The notes: generated from the letters alone by a model not told the origin. A stretch of 41,654 nucleotides of DNA from an uncultured Collinsella sp. (GCA_959019945.1 CAUEQD010000016.1:1-41654); one strand, 5' to 3'; positions 16,646-25,485 are shown, counted from the stretch's first letter. Made by a program: numbers and translations.

Positions 16646-16717
16646 TTATGTGGTGGGCTCAAGTATAGCTCGAATGGGTACGATTGACGCGATGAGCATG
16701 CCCGTGGGGAGGCGAAC

Positions 16718-17239
16718 ATGGAAGACAAGCATCTATATCGAGAGATGCAATGGGACGTATCGGCCGAGGAGGGCCGTGCGCACCATGGCCTTGTCGCGAT
16801 TGGTTTTGCGATCCTTGTCGTGATGGTGATTGCCTGTTGTATCTGGACGTTTGGTGGTCGCGGCGGCGCTGCATGGGAGTTCGAGGCTGATGATAGCCTA
16901 CCGATTATGACGGTGAGGAGTACTGGCGGTAATGCCAATACGCTCGCCATTCCGGGCGATTATTGGTACCCTCGCGATGAGTTTGTGCAGTTGCAGCTGA
17001 GTGGTGGGTCCATTCCGGGCGAAGAAATCGAACGCGTGACGTTTGACGCGGCGCTCAAAACGCTGACGGTGAAGCTCAAAGATCAAGGAGATGTGCCCAC
17101 GACCATGGATATCGCCCTGACGGAATGGCGTCTGGAGCCTCCGACGGGTGTTGCGGTTTCCGAGGTTGAGCACGTCAAGATTATCTATCAGGACGGTTCG
17201 ACAAACGGGATTGCAAAGGCCGACGGTCTAGCAGAATAG
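16718..17239 (+). CDS. Hypothetical membrane-anchored protein
   Basis: I do not recognise this 173-residue protein. A charged N-terminus of about 22 residues is followed by one membrane helix at about residues 24-46 (GLVAIGFAILVVMVIACCIW). The remainder should lie outside the membrane and looks like a small beta domain with YWYPRDEFVQLQLSGG, an alternating TLTVKLKDQGD strand and an EHVKIIYQDGSTNG segment. GGGGAGG at 16704-16710 supports ATG 16718. It is divergent from thiC and has no obvious operon partner. Confidence 0.7.
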   Translation: MEDKHLYREMQWDVSAEEGRAHHGLVAIGFAILVVMVIACCIWTFGGRGGAAWEFEADDSLPIMTVRSTGGNANTLAIPGDYWYPRDEFVQLQLSGGSIPGEEIERVTFDAALKTLTVKLKDQGDVPTTMDIALTEWRLEPPTGVAVSEVEHVKIIYQDGSTNGIAKADGLAE

Positions 17240-17265
17240 GTGTCGAGCCTAGCCAGCCAATTCAT

Positions 17266-17336
17266 AAAAGTTGCGGTGGAATAGTTCCTGATTGTGCGAT
17301 AAAAGGCTCAAATAGGAACTATTCCACCGCAAGTTA
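17266..17336. repeat. Palindromic element, 71 bp, 3' side of yaaA
   Basis: Perfect 19-bp arms TTGCGGTGGAATAGTTCCT (17271-17289) and its complement (17314-17332), framed by AAAAG and GTTA. It matches the element at 18205-18276 in terminal sequence and length. Confidence 0.85.
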
Positions 17337-17375
17337 TATAGAGAAGGCTGAGCGGGTCAGTTTTGGGTGGCGGGT

Positions 17376-18185
17376 CTAGAGCATCTGTTCGTTGATGAAC
17401 ACGAGGGTGCCTGGGTATGAGATCTCGGGGGCGTGGCGATAGCCGATGTTGAACTCGGTAAGACCGGCGGCGTCCTCGAGCTTGTTTTCTGCCATCCAGC
17501 GCACCATGGAGCCGCGCGCCTTTTTGCTGGCGGTCGAGCGCTGGATGGGCTTGCCGTTGCGGACACCTTCGCCAAAGAGACAAGTGACGGTTGTGGCGTC
17601 GCCTGCGAGATGGGGTAGAACGGCCTTGGCGTACTCCGCGCTGGCAAGGTTGACGACCGTGGTGTTGGAGCCGGTCGGCGCAATGGCGCATGCAAGTTTG
17701 TCGCCCCAAAACGCATAGAGGTCACGGGCGTTGTTGACGGCGAGCTTGGCTCCCATTTCGAGCCGATAGGGCTCAACGCCATGGAAAGGCCGCACACATC
17801 CGTACAATCCGGAGAGGATCCAGAGATGGTTTTGCAGCCAGTCGAGCTGTGCAGCATCCATGACCTCGGGCGCCATGCTTTGGTATTGGATGCCGTGGTA
17901 GGACATGACGGCGGGGGAGATTCGGCGCGCGATATCGGGATCGGCGAGGTCGGCATCGCTCAGGGCGGGCATAAATTCGTGAAGCGTATCCAGGCACGTT
18001 GTAAGCAGCCTGTCGCTCACGTTCCAAAGGGCCTGAAGACCTGCTGCGCCATCCTCGCGTTCGATGCCCAGCAGTGCCTGATGGAGCCGGGCCGTCTGAT
18101 GTGCAAAAGGCGGTATGCCCAAAACGTCAAAGGCATCTTGAGCTGTCCGCATCTGTTTGGCGGGCGAAATGACGACCTGTAGCAC
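17376..18185 (-). CDS. yaaA: YaaA family peroxide stress protein
   Basis: This 269-residue protein belongs to the YaaA/DUF328 family, whose E. coli member lowers free intracellular iron during peroxide stress. Family motifs are the N-terminal ISPAKQM, SYHGIQYQSM, GLYGCVRPFHGVEPYRLEMG, FWGDKL and a C-terminal SKKARGSMVRWM basic segment. The start is GTG 18185, which has a GGAGGAGG ribosome site upstream. The gene is framed on both sides by matching palindromic elements and lies downstream of the M18 aminopeptidase on the same strand. Confidence 0.93.
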   Translation of the reverse strand: MLQVVISPAKQMRTAQDAFDVLGIPPFAHQTARLHQALLGIEREDGAAGLQALWNVSDRLLTTCLDTLHEFMPALSDADLADPDIARRISPAVMSYHGIQYQSMAPEVMDAAQLDWLQNHLWILSGLYGCVRPFHGVEPYRLEMGAKLAVNNARDLYAFWGDKLACAIAPTGSNTTVVNLASAEYAKAVLPHLAGDATTVTCLFGEGVRNGKPIQRSTASKKARGSMVRWMAENKLEDAAGLTEFNIGYRHAPEISYPGTLVFINEQML

Positions 18186-18204
18186 GGAATCCTCCTCCCG
18201 CTAA

Positions 18205-18276
18205 AAAAGTTGCGGTGAAATACAGACCGCTTTCCCCGTTGGAAGGCCTGATGAATCCGTATTTCACCGCAAGTTA
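18205..18276. repeat. Palindromic element, 72 bp, 5' side of yaaA
   Basis: Perfect 14-bp arms TTGCGGTGAAATAC (18210-18223) and complement (18259-18272), framed by AAAAG and GTTA exactly as the element at 17266-17336. The central sequence is unrelated to that of the other copy. Confidence 0.85.
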
Positions 18277-18287
18277 CAAGGGTTTGG

Positions 18288-19685
18288 TTAGGCGCGCTCG
18301 AGGAAGGCCTTGTAGCCGCGGTAGGCCTCGTAGATATCGGCCTTGTTAGCGACCTCCCACAGGGCGTGCATGGACAGGACGGCAACGCCAGAGTCGATGA
18401 CGTTCATGCCGTACTTAGCCATGATGTATGCGATGGTGCCGCCGCCGCCCGCGTTGACGCGACCAAGCTCGCAGGTCTGGAAGTCCACGCCGGCCTCGTC
18501 CATGATGTCGCGGATGAGGGCCACATACTCGGCGTCGGCGTCGTTAGAGCCGCCCTTGCCGCGGCTGCCCGTGTACTTGTTAAAGCACAGGCCGCGACCC
18601 ATAAAGGCTGCGTTCTTGGTTTCGAACTTGCCGGCGTAGCCCGGGTCGAAGCCGGCGGACACGTCGGAGGAGAGCATGCGGCTGCGGGCGAGCGCGCGGC
18701 GCAGGGCCAGCGGGCTATCCTCGCCGGCGAGCGTCATGATCTCGGCGACGGTGTTCTCGAAGAAGCGGCTCGTCATGCCGGTGGCACCTACGGAACCGAT
18801 CTCCTCCTTGTCGACGATGAGTGTGATGCTCGTGCGCTCCACGTTGGCGACGTTGATCTGGGCGAGCATGGACGGATAGGCGCAGACACGGTCGTCGTGG
18901 CCATAGCCCAGAATCATGGAGCGGTCGAGGCCCATGTCGCGGGCGGGGCCGGCGGGCACGACCTCGATCTCGGCGGAGAGGAAGTCCTCCTCCTCGACGT
19001 CATACTGCTCATTAAGGATGTCCAGGAACATCTGCTTGACGGGCTCCTTGGGGGCGTCCTTGTCGTCCTCATCGAACTTGACGGGGCGGCCGCCCACGAT
19101 CACGTCGAGAATCTCGGCATCGACGGCGTCCTTGGCGGGCTTGGACATCTGCTCGCTCGAGAGGTGAATCAGCAGGTCGGAGATGGTAAAGACCGGATCG
19201 TCCGCCTTGTCGCCGATGTTGATGTCGACGGTGGTACCGTCCTTTTTGCAGATGACGCCCACGAGTGCGAGCGGGGAGGCCACCCAGTGGTAGCTCTTGA
19301 CGCCACCGTAGTAGTGCGTGTCGAGGTAGGCCATGTCGCCGGCCTCGAAGGCGGGGTTCTGCTTAAGGTCTAGGCGCGGCGAGTCCACGTGGGCGCCCAG
19401 GATGTTAAAGCCCTGCTCGAGCGGGGCGTTGCCCAGGTTGACGAGCATGAGGTCCTTGCCGTGGTTAGCGGCATACACCTTGTCGCCTGCCTTGAGCTCG
19501 CGGCCTTCGGCGATCACGGTCTCCAGGTCGACGTATCCCGCCTCCTCGGCCATCTTGATGCCGGTCTTGACGCACAGGCGCTCGGTCTTGTTCTCGCTCA
19601 AAAACTGCTTATAGCCGCGGCAAAGCTCCTCGAGCTCCTCGACTTGCTGTGGCGTGTACTTTTTCCATGCGCAGGGACGCTCCAT
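18288..19685 (-). CDS. apeB: M18 family aminopeptidase
   Basis: This 465-residue cytoplasmic metalloprotease is of the M18 (aspartyl aminopeptidase-like) family, which releases N-terminal residues using a dinuclear metal site in a large assembly. Metal and catalytic motifs are intact: GAHVDSPRLDLK with the first His/Asp, DKEEIGSVGATG with the Glu pair, DVSAGFDPGYAG, and DSGVAVLSMHALWE with the final His. ATG 19685 is preceded by AAAGGAG at 8 nt. The open frame continues far upstream into the polA antisense strand, but that extension has no ribosome site and is a shadow of polA. The gene symbol is by analogy. Confidence 0.92.
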   Translation of the reverse strand: MERPCAWKKYTPQQVEELEELCRGYKQFLSENKTERLCVKTGIKMAEEAGYVDLETVIAEGRELKAGDKVYAANHGKDLMLVNLGNAPLEQGFNILGAHVDSPRLDLKQNPAFEAGDMAYLDTHYYGGVKSYHWVASPLALVGVICKKDGTTVDINIGDKADDPVFTISDLLIHLSSEQMSKPAKDAVDAEILDVIVGGRPVKFDEDDKDAPKEPVKQMFLDILNEQYDVEEEDFLSAEIEVVPAGPARDMGLDRSMILGYGHDDRVCAYPSMLAQINVANVERTSITLIVDKEEIGSVGATGMTSRFFENTVAEIMTLAGEDSPLALRRALARSRMLSSDVSAGFDPGYAGKFETKNAAFMGRGLCFNKYTGSRGKGGSNDADAEYVALIRDIMDEAGVDFQTCELGRVNAGGGGTIAYIMAKYGMNVIDSGVAVLSMHALWEVANKADIYEAYRGYKAFLERA

Positions 19686-19851
19686 GACGCAGGCTCCTTT
19701 CGGATCGATCGTGCTGGTTGATGTACCGTGAGCCATCGTATCACGCGCGGGCTCACGGTGGCGGGGGAGCTTGATGTGAGGTGGCCGCGGGGCGGGGAGC
19801 GTGTAAACTGGAGTGAGCAAACCGTGCCCAGCCCAAAGCGAGGTATTTAAT

Positions 19852-22602
19852 ATGTCTGACAAGCGCCACACCTTTGCCGTTATCGACGGCAACTCGCTCA
19901 TGCACCGCGCCTTCCACGCCGTGCCGCCGACCATGAACGCGCCGGACGGTCGCCCCACCAACGCGATCTTTGGCTTTCTGAACATGTTTCTTAAGATGAT
20001 TGATGCCTTTAACCCCGACGGTGTGGTCGTGGCGTTTGACAAGGGTAAGCCGCGCGTGCGCATGGAGATGCTGCCGCAGTATAAGGCGCAACGCCCGCCC
20101 ATGGACCCCGATCTGCATGCGCAGTTCCCTATGATTAAGGAGCTGCTCACCGCGCTCAACGTGCCGATTCTGCAGTCCGAGGGCTGGGAAGGCGACGATA
20201 TCCTGGGAACCATGGCGCGCCTGGGCGAGCAGGCCGGCTGCGACATGCTACTGGTGACCGGCGACCGCGACATGTATCAACTCGTGACCGAGCACGTCAA
20301 CGTGGTCTCGACCCGCAAGGGCCTGTCTGACGTGGCGATCATGACGCCCGAGAGCGTGGACGACCTGTATCACGGCATTACGCCGGCGCTCGTGCCCGAT
20401 TTTTACGGTCTAAAGGGCGATACGTCCGACAACATTCCCGGTGTACCGGGCATCGGTCCCAAAAAGGCGAGTGCGCTCATTGCGAAGTACGGTAGCCTGG
20501 ACGAAGTCATCGCGCATGCCGACGAGGTCAAGGGCAAGATGGGCGAGAACCTGCGTGCACACATCGATGACGCACTACTGAGCCGCAAGGTTGCGACAAT
20601 TCGCACCGATGCGCCCGTCGAGCTCGACTTTGAGGCGACGTCCTTCCCGGCGTTTTCTGCCGATGAGGTTTCCGCGGCGCTGGGCACGCTTGGTATCACC
20701 GCCATGCAGAACCGTTTCTTGGCGCTGATCGGCGGCGAGGGCGGGGCTGCTGCTGCCTCCAGTGTGGTTGAGATACCTGCTATGGTTCGCGCAGCCGCCG
20801 GCGATGCCGACGCGCTTGGTGCCGTTGCGGCTGAGGTCTCCCGCGCGATTGATGCCGGCGAGTGGGTCGCCGCCGTGGTGGACGACGACAAGGAAGAGGG
20901 CGCGCTCTTTGGACTGACGCGCACGCTGTGGTTGGCGACGTCCAAGGGCCTGTTCGCGCTCGAGGAGGGCGACAGCTGTGCGGCGGCTGAGGTTGAGGGC
21001 TTCAACTTCGTTCACGGCGTGATTGCCGGCGTGCTCGCGCGTCTGTTTATGGAGGGTCGCGTGGCGAGCCCGGATATGAAGGCGCTGTTGCACGAGCTTT
21101 CGCCCGTCGATTCTTCTGAGCCCGAGCTCATGGATCCGCTCGCTACCGATTCCACGCGTATCTTCGATACCGTGGTCGCTGCCTATCTGCTGGATTCCGA
21201 TCGCTCCGAGTTCGATGAGGCATATCTTGCCGATACGTATCTGCAGATGGCGCTGCCTGCGGCGCGCGGCGCAGAGGGTGCCGGTGAGGACGCTCCGGCG
21301 CCCGCCGCTCGCACGGCGGCCTTGACGCTGGCGCTGGTCGCACCGCTGCGCGACCGCATGGCCCGTGAGAATGCCGCCAACGTGTTCGATGGCATCGAGA
21401 TGCCGCTCGTTCCGGTACTTGCCAAGATGGAGCGCGCGGGCATGCTCGTGGACCCCGACCGTCTGCACAGTCTGTCCGAGGGTCTGGCGACCCAGATTAC
21501 CGAGGTTGAGCGCAGTATTCGCGACCTGGCGGGTGACGAGACCTTTAATATTGGCAGTCCCATGCAGCTGTCGCACGTGCTCTTTGATGTGATGGGGCTT
21601 CCGACCAAGGGCCTCAAGAAGACTAAGCGCGGCTATTATTCGACCAACGCCAAGGTGCTGAGCGACCTTGCGCGTGACCACGAAATCGTGCGTCTGATCT
21701 TGGACTGGCGTGAGAAGTCTAAGATCAAGTCCACCTATCTGGACACGCTGGGCCCGCTACGCCGTGGTGACGGTCGCGTACACACTACGTACAACCAGAC
21801 CATCACGGCAACGGGGCGTCTGTCCTCGAGCGACCCGAACCTGCAGAACATCCCGACGCGCTCGGAGCTGGGTCGTACCGTCAAGACGGCGTTTTCGGCA
21901 GGCGAGGGAAGCGTCTTTTTGGCGGTGGACTACTCGCAGATCGAGCTGCGTCTGCTGGCACATCTCTCGGGTGACGAGCACCTGGTGCGCGCCTTTAACG
22001 AGGGCGAGGACTTCCATGCCGAGACGGCGGCGCGCGTGTTTGGTGTGCCGGTGTCCGAGGTAACGCCCGACTTGCGCAGTCGCGCCAAGGCCGTGAACTT
22101 TGGCATCGTGTATGGCCAGCAGGCCTACGGCCTGTCGCAGTCGCTGCATATCTCGATGGCCGAGGCACGCGACATGATCGACCGCTACTACGAGGCCTAC
22201 CCGGGCGTGCGCACGTTCCTCGACAACGTGGTGGCACGCGCCAAGCAGACGGGCTACGCCGAGACCATGTACGGCCGCCGTCGTCATATTCCGGAGCTCA
22301 AGGCCAAAAACCCGCAACTCCGCGGCTTTGGCGAGCGCACGGCCATGAACCATCCCATGCAGGGAACCGCCGCCGACATCATCAAGATCGCGATGGCCCG
22401 CGTAAGCCGCCGCCTGGAAGAGGAAGGCTTTGCCGCCCACATGATCTTGCAGGTACACGACGAACTGGACTTTGAGTGCCCCATCGACGAAGTCGAGCGC
22501 CTAACCACCATGGTCCGCGACGTCATGGAGCACGTCGTAGACCTCCGCGTCCCCCTAATCGCCGAAGCCAGCACCGGCATAACCTGGGCCGACGCGAAAT
22601 AG
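19852..22602 (+). CDS. polA: DNA polymerase I, proofreading domain apparently inactive
   Basis: This 916-residue enzyme fills gaps and removes RNA primers in replication and repair. The 5' nuclease domain (about 1-300) starts with FAVIDGNSLMHRAFHA and has the GDRDMYQLV and GLKGDTSDNIPGVPGIG helix-hairpin-helix region. The central domain (about 320-550) lacks the DxE motif needed for 3'-5' exonuclease. Polymerase motifs are intact: A (DYSQIELR, near 693), B (RSRAKAVNFGIVYG, near 742) and C (VHDE, near 868). I chose ATG 19852, with GCGAGG upstream, over GTG 19813. The O-helix carries Phe, not Tyr, so it should discriminate against dideoxynucleotides. Confidence 0.97.
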   Translation: MSDKRHTFAVIDGNSLMHRAFHAVPPTMNAPDGRPTNAIFGFLNMFLKMIDAFNPDGVVVAFDKGKPRVRMEMLPQYKAQRPPMDPDLHAQFPMIKELLTALNVPILQSEGWEGDDILGTMARLGEQAGCDMLLVTGDRDMYQLVTEHVNVVSTRKGLSDVAIMTPESVDDLYHGITPALVPDFYGLKGDTSDNIPGVPGIGPKKASALIAKYGSLDEVIAHADEVKGKMGENLRAHIDDALLSRKVATIRTDAPVELDFEATSFPAFSADEVSAALGTLGITAMQNRFLALIGGEGGAAAASSVVEIPAMVRAAAGDADALGAVAAEVSRAIDAGEWVAAVVDDDKEEGALFGLTRTLWLATSKGLFALEEGDSCAAAEVEGFNFVHGVIAGVLARLFMEGRVASPDMKALLHELSPVDSSEPELMDPLATDSTRIFDTVVAAYLLDSDRSEFDEAYLADTYLQMALPAARGAEGAGEDAPAPAARTAALTLALVAPLRDRMARENAANVFDGIEMPLVPVLAKMERAGMLVDPDRLHSLSEGLATQITEVERSIRDLAGDETFNIGSPMQLSHVLFDVMGLPTKGLKKTKRGYYSTNAKVLSDLARDHEIVRLILDWREKSKIKSTYLDTLGPLRRGDGRVHTTYNQTITATGRLSSSDPNLQNIPTRSELGRTVKTAFSAGEGSVFLAVDYSQIELRLLAHLSGDEHLVRAFNEGEDFHAETAARVFGVPVSEVTPDLRSRAKAVNFGIVYGQQAYGLSQSLHISMAEARDMIDRYYEAYPGVRTFLDNVVARAKQTGYAETMYGRRRHIPELKAKNPQLRGFGERTAMNHPMQGTAADIIKIAMARVSRRLEEEGFAAHMILQVHDELDFECPIDEVERLTTMVRDVMEHVVDLRVPLIAEASTGITWADAK

Positions 22603-22636
22603 AAAAACAGCCACAGGTCCAAAGCAGCCAAACCAG

Positions 22637-22667
22637 AAGGGAGTCCCTTTCAGCAAGGAACTCCCTT
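22637..22667 (+). terminator. Terminator-like hairpin after polA
   Basis: AAGGGAGT (22637-22644) pairs with ACTCCCTT (22660-22667), and inner CCTT/AAGG pairing extends it. There is no continuous T tract. Confidence 0.65.
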
Positions 22668-22703
22668 CATCCATAATTATTCAGCCAAGTATCTAGACGC
22701 CAA

Positions 22704-22900
22704 GACGCCATCTAGGCGGCAAGCAAGTCACCCTAGGACCTGGCCGGGCGAGGCGGGTAAGTTTTTCGTAGATTCCGCACGAGCCGGAAAGCACTTAATG
22801 TGCTTTCCGAGCGAGCCCAGGACCTGACCGAACGAAAAACTTACCCGCCTCGCCCGGCCAGGTCCGACGAGCCACGTTAACGAGCCGCCAAGATGGCGTC
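22704..22900. repeat. Nested inverted repeat between polA and a HAD gene
   Basis: Perfect 34-bp arms lie at 22736-22769 and 22832-22865. They enclose a second perfect 10-bp hairpin (CGGAAAGCAC at 22785-22794 with its complement at 22800-22809). Outside, GACGCCATCTAGGCGGC (22704-22720) is the reverse complement, with one mismatch, of 22884-22900 inside the HAD gene. The motif AGGACCTG(G/A)CCG occurs at 22735 and again at 22819. The whole structure spans the convergent intergenic region. Confidence 0.9.
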
Positions 22901-23704
22901 GATGAGCGTCAGTACGCCCCCGTCGTTGTTGCTCGGAATGCGCCATTTGGCATGCGCGTTCATGTGCTCCTCGGCATTGTCCACGATAAAGCTGTGACCG
23001 ACGCGCTCCAGCATGGGGATGTCGTTGTACGTATCGCCCACGGCGGCGGCGTCGGCGATATCGATGCCCAGGTGTTCGCACAGGTGCGCGACGCCGGCGC
23101 CCTTGTCGACGCCCAGGTTCATAAAGTCGATCCACTCGCGCCCGGCGTTGGTGACGTAGAGCTTGTCCGAGAACTCGGGGCTATAGGTCTCGCGGAAAGC
23201 GGGCTCGGCGTCGTAGCCTGGGAAGAAGACCGAAATCTTGTTGGACTCGAAATCGATGCCCTCAAAGCTGTCGACGTAGTTGATTGTGTTGTAGTAGACG
23301 CTGATCTCGTCGTGGTATTGATGGTCGCGGGCAAGCACGTAGAACTCGTCGAAGCAGCACAGGACGGGGACAGCGCGAGGATCCTCCGAGGCACGGTTCA
23401 AGACCTGCTGATACAGCTCCACGTCAATATTGCTCTTATAGATATAGCTGCCGCGATAGATCACGCAAGCTCCGTTGTCGGGACAAAAGGCGAGGCGGTT
23501 CTTGATGCCCTCGAACATCTCCTCGAGCTTGGGGGCGGGACGTCCGCTGGCGGGGCAGAATACGATGCCGGCGTCGGCGAGCTTGTCCAGGCGCTCATCA
23601 AGACCCTGGGGCAGCACGCGCTCGTCGGTCAGCAGCGTCTTGTCCATATCGACGGCGAGAATCTTAATGTTTCCGATATTGGCGTCCGATTCGTAAGTTT
23701 GCAT
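22877..23704 (-). CDS. HAD superfamily (Cof-type) phosphatase
   Basis: This 275-residue protein is a Cof-type HAD hydrolase. Motif I is AVDMDKTLL with the nucleophilic Asp, motif II is FCPASGRP, motif III includes the Lys in GVDKGAG, and motif IV is AVGDTYNDIPML. The cap domain lies between about residues 90 and 190. Such enzymes dephosphorylate sugar phosphates, flavin or PLP precursors; the specific substrate cannot be told from sequence. AAAGGCG precedes ATG 23704. The stop falls in the right arm of the large inverted repeat. A second, more distant homologue is at 39954-40817. Confidence 0.9.
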   Translation of the reverse strand: MQTYESDANIGNIKILAVDMDKTLLTDERVLPQGLDERLDKLADAGIVFCPASGRPAPKLEEMFEGIKNRLAFCPDNGACVIYRGSYIYKSNIDVELYQQVLNRASEDPRAVPVLCCFDEFYVLARDHQYHDEISVYYNTINYVDSFEGIDFESNKISVFFPGYDAEPAFRETYSPEFSDKLYVTNAGREWIDFMNLGVDKGAGVAHLCEHLGIDIADAAAVGDTYNDIPMLERVGHSFIVDNAEEHMNAHAKWRIPSNNDGGVLTLIDAILAAR

Positions 23705-23978
23705 AAAAATGCGCCTTTCGTTTCGAGATTGTTTCAGACGTTATAACCATCAACTAGTAGTCGAGCGTATTTTCGCAGGAATGGTGCGTATTTGCACCAC
23801 GCTTCACAAAGTAATGAAAAAACTTTTCAGAAATTTGAATTTGTCGCTTGTGCTGCGGGCACTTTAGCGTAATATAGCGACCATCGAAAACGGAGACGGA
23901 AAACAACCGCTTACCGAGTAAAAGGTACCGTTTACGATATTTGAATTGCGCCCCGGCGATACGTGAAAGGAGAGGCAG

Positions 23979-24053
23979 ATGCAGTTCGTAAAGATCATCA
24001 CCACTGCAGACAATGCCATCCGACGCCAGCGCGCAATTTCCCGACGACGATAA
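23979..24053 (+). CDS. Arginine-rich leader peptide upstream of argG
   Basis: This 24-codon ORF starts at ATG 23979 behind a strong AAAGGAGA ribosome site and ends at TAA 24051-24053, 205 nt before argG. The peptide begins MQFVKIITT and ends RRQRAISRRR, with six Arg in the last ten residues and three consecutive CGA codons before the stop. The last Arg codons and the stop lie in a hairpin (GACGAT 24046-24051 with ATCGTC 24056-24061). Downstream, CCTCAA (24084-24089), TTGAGG (24100-24105) and CCTCAA (24196-24201) can form mutually exclusive stems. This layout suggests argG control by arginyl-tRNA supply; the mechanism is inferred. Confidence 0.7.
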   Translation: MQFVKIITTADNAIRRQRAISRRR

Positions 24054-24083
24054 CAATCGTCTCTGTCCGCATGGGGCGAATTG

Positions 24084-24201
24084 CCTCAACAGAGTCATTT
24101 TGAGGTCGTTGGGTCTTAGCACGACATAGCCGCATGTTTCTAGGGCATGCCTGTGATGCATTCTGCTGAATAACCTGATATTGCACGGTTTTTGACCTCA
24201 A
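24084..24201 (+). promoter_or_regulatory. Candidate attenuator with competing stems before argG
   Basis: CCTCAA at 24084-24089 and GACCTCAA at 24194-24201 can each pair with TTGAGGTC at 24100-24107, so only one stem forms at a time. A T run (24188-24193) precedes the second arm. No single strong terminator is seen, so translation-level control is equally possible. Confidence 0.45.
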
Positions 24202-24258
24202 GGTGACTTGCAACTGACCGATGTTCTAACTAGCTACCAAGGGCGAAAGGAAACAGCC

Positions 24259-25485
24259 ATGAGCAAGGAAAAAGTCGTTCTCGCATATTCCGGTGGTCTT
24301 GATACATCCGTATGTGTCAAGTGGCTCCAGGACGAGAAGAATCTCGATGTCGTTTGTGTCTGCGGCAACGTGGGCCAGGAAGAGACCGGACTGGATGCCA
24401 AGAAGCAGAAGGCGCTCGACCTGGGCGTTCTCGATTGCCAGGTGCTCGACCTGCGCGACGAGTTCTCCGATGAGTTCCTGACCAAAGCCATCGCAGCAAA
24501 CTCCATGTACGAGAACAAGTACCCGCTGCTCTCCGCCCTGTCTCGCCCGCTGCTTGCCAAGAAGCTTGTTGAGGTCGCCCACGAGTTTGGCGCGACCTAC
24601 GTCGCCCACGGCTGCACCGGCAAGGGTAACGACCAGGTCCGTTTTGAGGCCGCCGTCAAGGCCCTCGACCCCGTGCTCAAGGTTATCGCCCCGGTTCGCG
24701 AGTGGGACCTGAAGTGCCGTCCCGACGAGGTCGCCTATGCCCACGCCCACAACGTGCCGGTTCCCGAGGGTGCCAACGACAACCCCTACTCCATCGACGA
24801 CAACCTGTGGGGTCGTGCCATTGAGTGCGGCCACCTGGAGGATCCCTGGAACGAGCCGCTCGATGACGCTTGGGTTATGACCAAGAACCCCGAGGACACG
24901 CCGGACACCCCGACCTACACCGAGATTGAGTTTGAGGCCGGCAAGCCCGTCGCCGTCGACGGCAAGAAGATGAAGCTCTCCGAGATTGTCATCTCCCTCA
25001 ACAAGATCTCCGGCGACAATGGCTTTGGCCGTCTCGATCTGGTCGAGGATCGCCTGGTGGGCCTTAAGAGCCGCGAGTGCTACGAGGTTCCCGGCGCCCT
25101 GACGCTCATCACCGCCCACAAGGCGCTCGAGGACATTTGCGTCGAGGGCGACCTGCTCAAGACCAAGATCAAGCTCGAGCAGGATTGGGCCACCGCCGTG
25201 TACAACGGCCAGTGGTACAGCCCGCTCAAAAACGCGCTCGACGCCTTTATGGCCGACACCCAGAAGTTCGTGACCGGCACCGTCCGTCTGAAGTTCTTTA
25301 AGGGCAACTGCCATGTCGTCGGCCGCAAGAGCCCGTTTAGCCTGTATGACTACGGTCTGGCTACCTACGACCGCGACACTACGTTTGACGAGAAGGCCAG
25401 CGCCGGCTTTATCGAGATCGATACGCTGTCACTCAAGACGTGGGCAAAGGTCCAGGGCCCCAGCTCTGCTGCCGCCCAGGCCTAG
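24259..25485 (+). CDS. argG: Argininosuccinate synthase
   Basis: This 408-residue cytoplasmic enzyme joins citrulline and aspartate with ATP to form argininosuccinate, the penultimate step of arginine biosynthesis. The ATP-binding motif LAYSGGLDTSVCVKWL is at the N-terminus, followed by HGCTGKGNDQVRFE and the IDDNLWGRAIE and substrate-binding regions. I chose ATG 24259 with GAAAGGAA upstream; the earlier in-frame start at 24208 lacks a ribosome site. A long untranslated leader with an Arg-rich ORF precedes it, and argH follows about 0.5 kb downstream. Confidence 0.97.
   Translation: MSKEKVVLAYSGGLDTSVCVKWLQDEKNLDVVCVCGNVGQEETGLDAKKQKALDLGVLDCQVLDLRDEFSDEFLTKAIAANSMYENKYPLLSALSRPLLAKKLVEVAHEFGATYVAHGCTGKGNDQVRFEAAVKALDPVLKVIAPVREWDLKCRPDEVAYAHAHNVPVPEGANDNPYSIDDNLWGRAIECGHLEDPWNEPLDDAWVMTKNPEDTPDTPTYTEIEFEAGKPVAVDGKKMKLSEIVISLNKISGDNGFGRLDLVEDRLVGLKSRECYEVPGALTLITAHKALEDICVEGDLLKTKIKLEQDWATAVYNGQWYSPLKNALDAFMADTQKFVTGTVRLKFFKGNCHVVGRKSPFSLYDYGLATYDRDTTFDEKASAGFIEIDTLSLKTWAKVQGPSSAAAQA

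Noticed and set aside
19686..20273. N-terminal extension of the M18 aminopeptidase frame
   Set aside because: It is antisense to polA. A good ribosome site precedes ATG 19685, and family length fits the shorter form.
23833..23947. ArgR boxes before argG, from two ATTTGAATT words (23833 and 23939)
   Set aside because: Neither copy has the paired inverted half-site of an ARG box, so the match is too weak to call.
23754..24161. Reverse-strand frame of 135 codons in the argG leader region
   Set aside because: No convincing ribosome site or motif, and it overlaps the better-supported forward leader ORF and stems.
24053..24258. T-box leader for argG
   Set aside because: The conserved T-box sequence that pairs with uncharged tRNA is not present.
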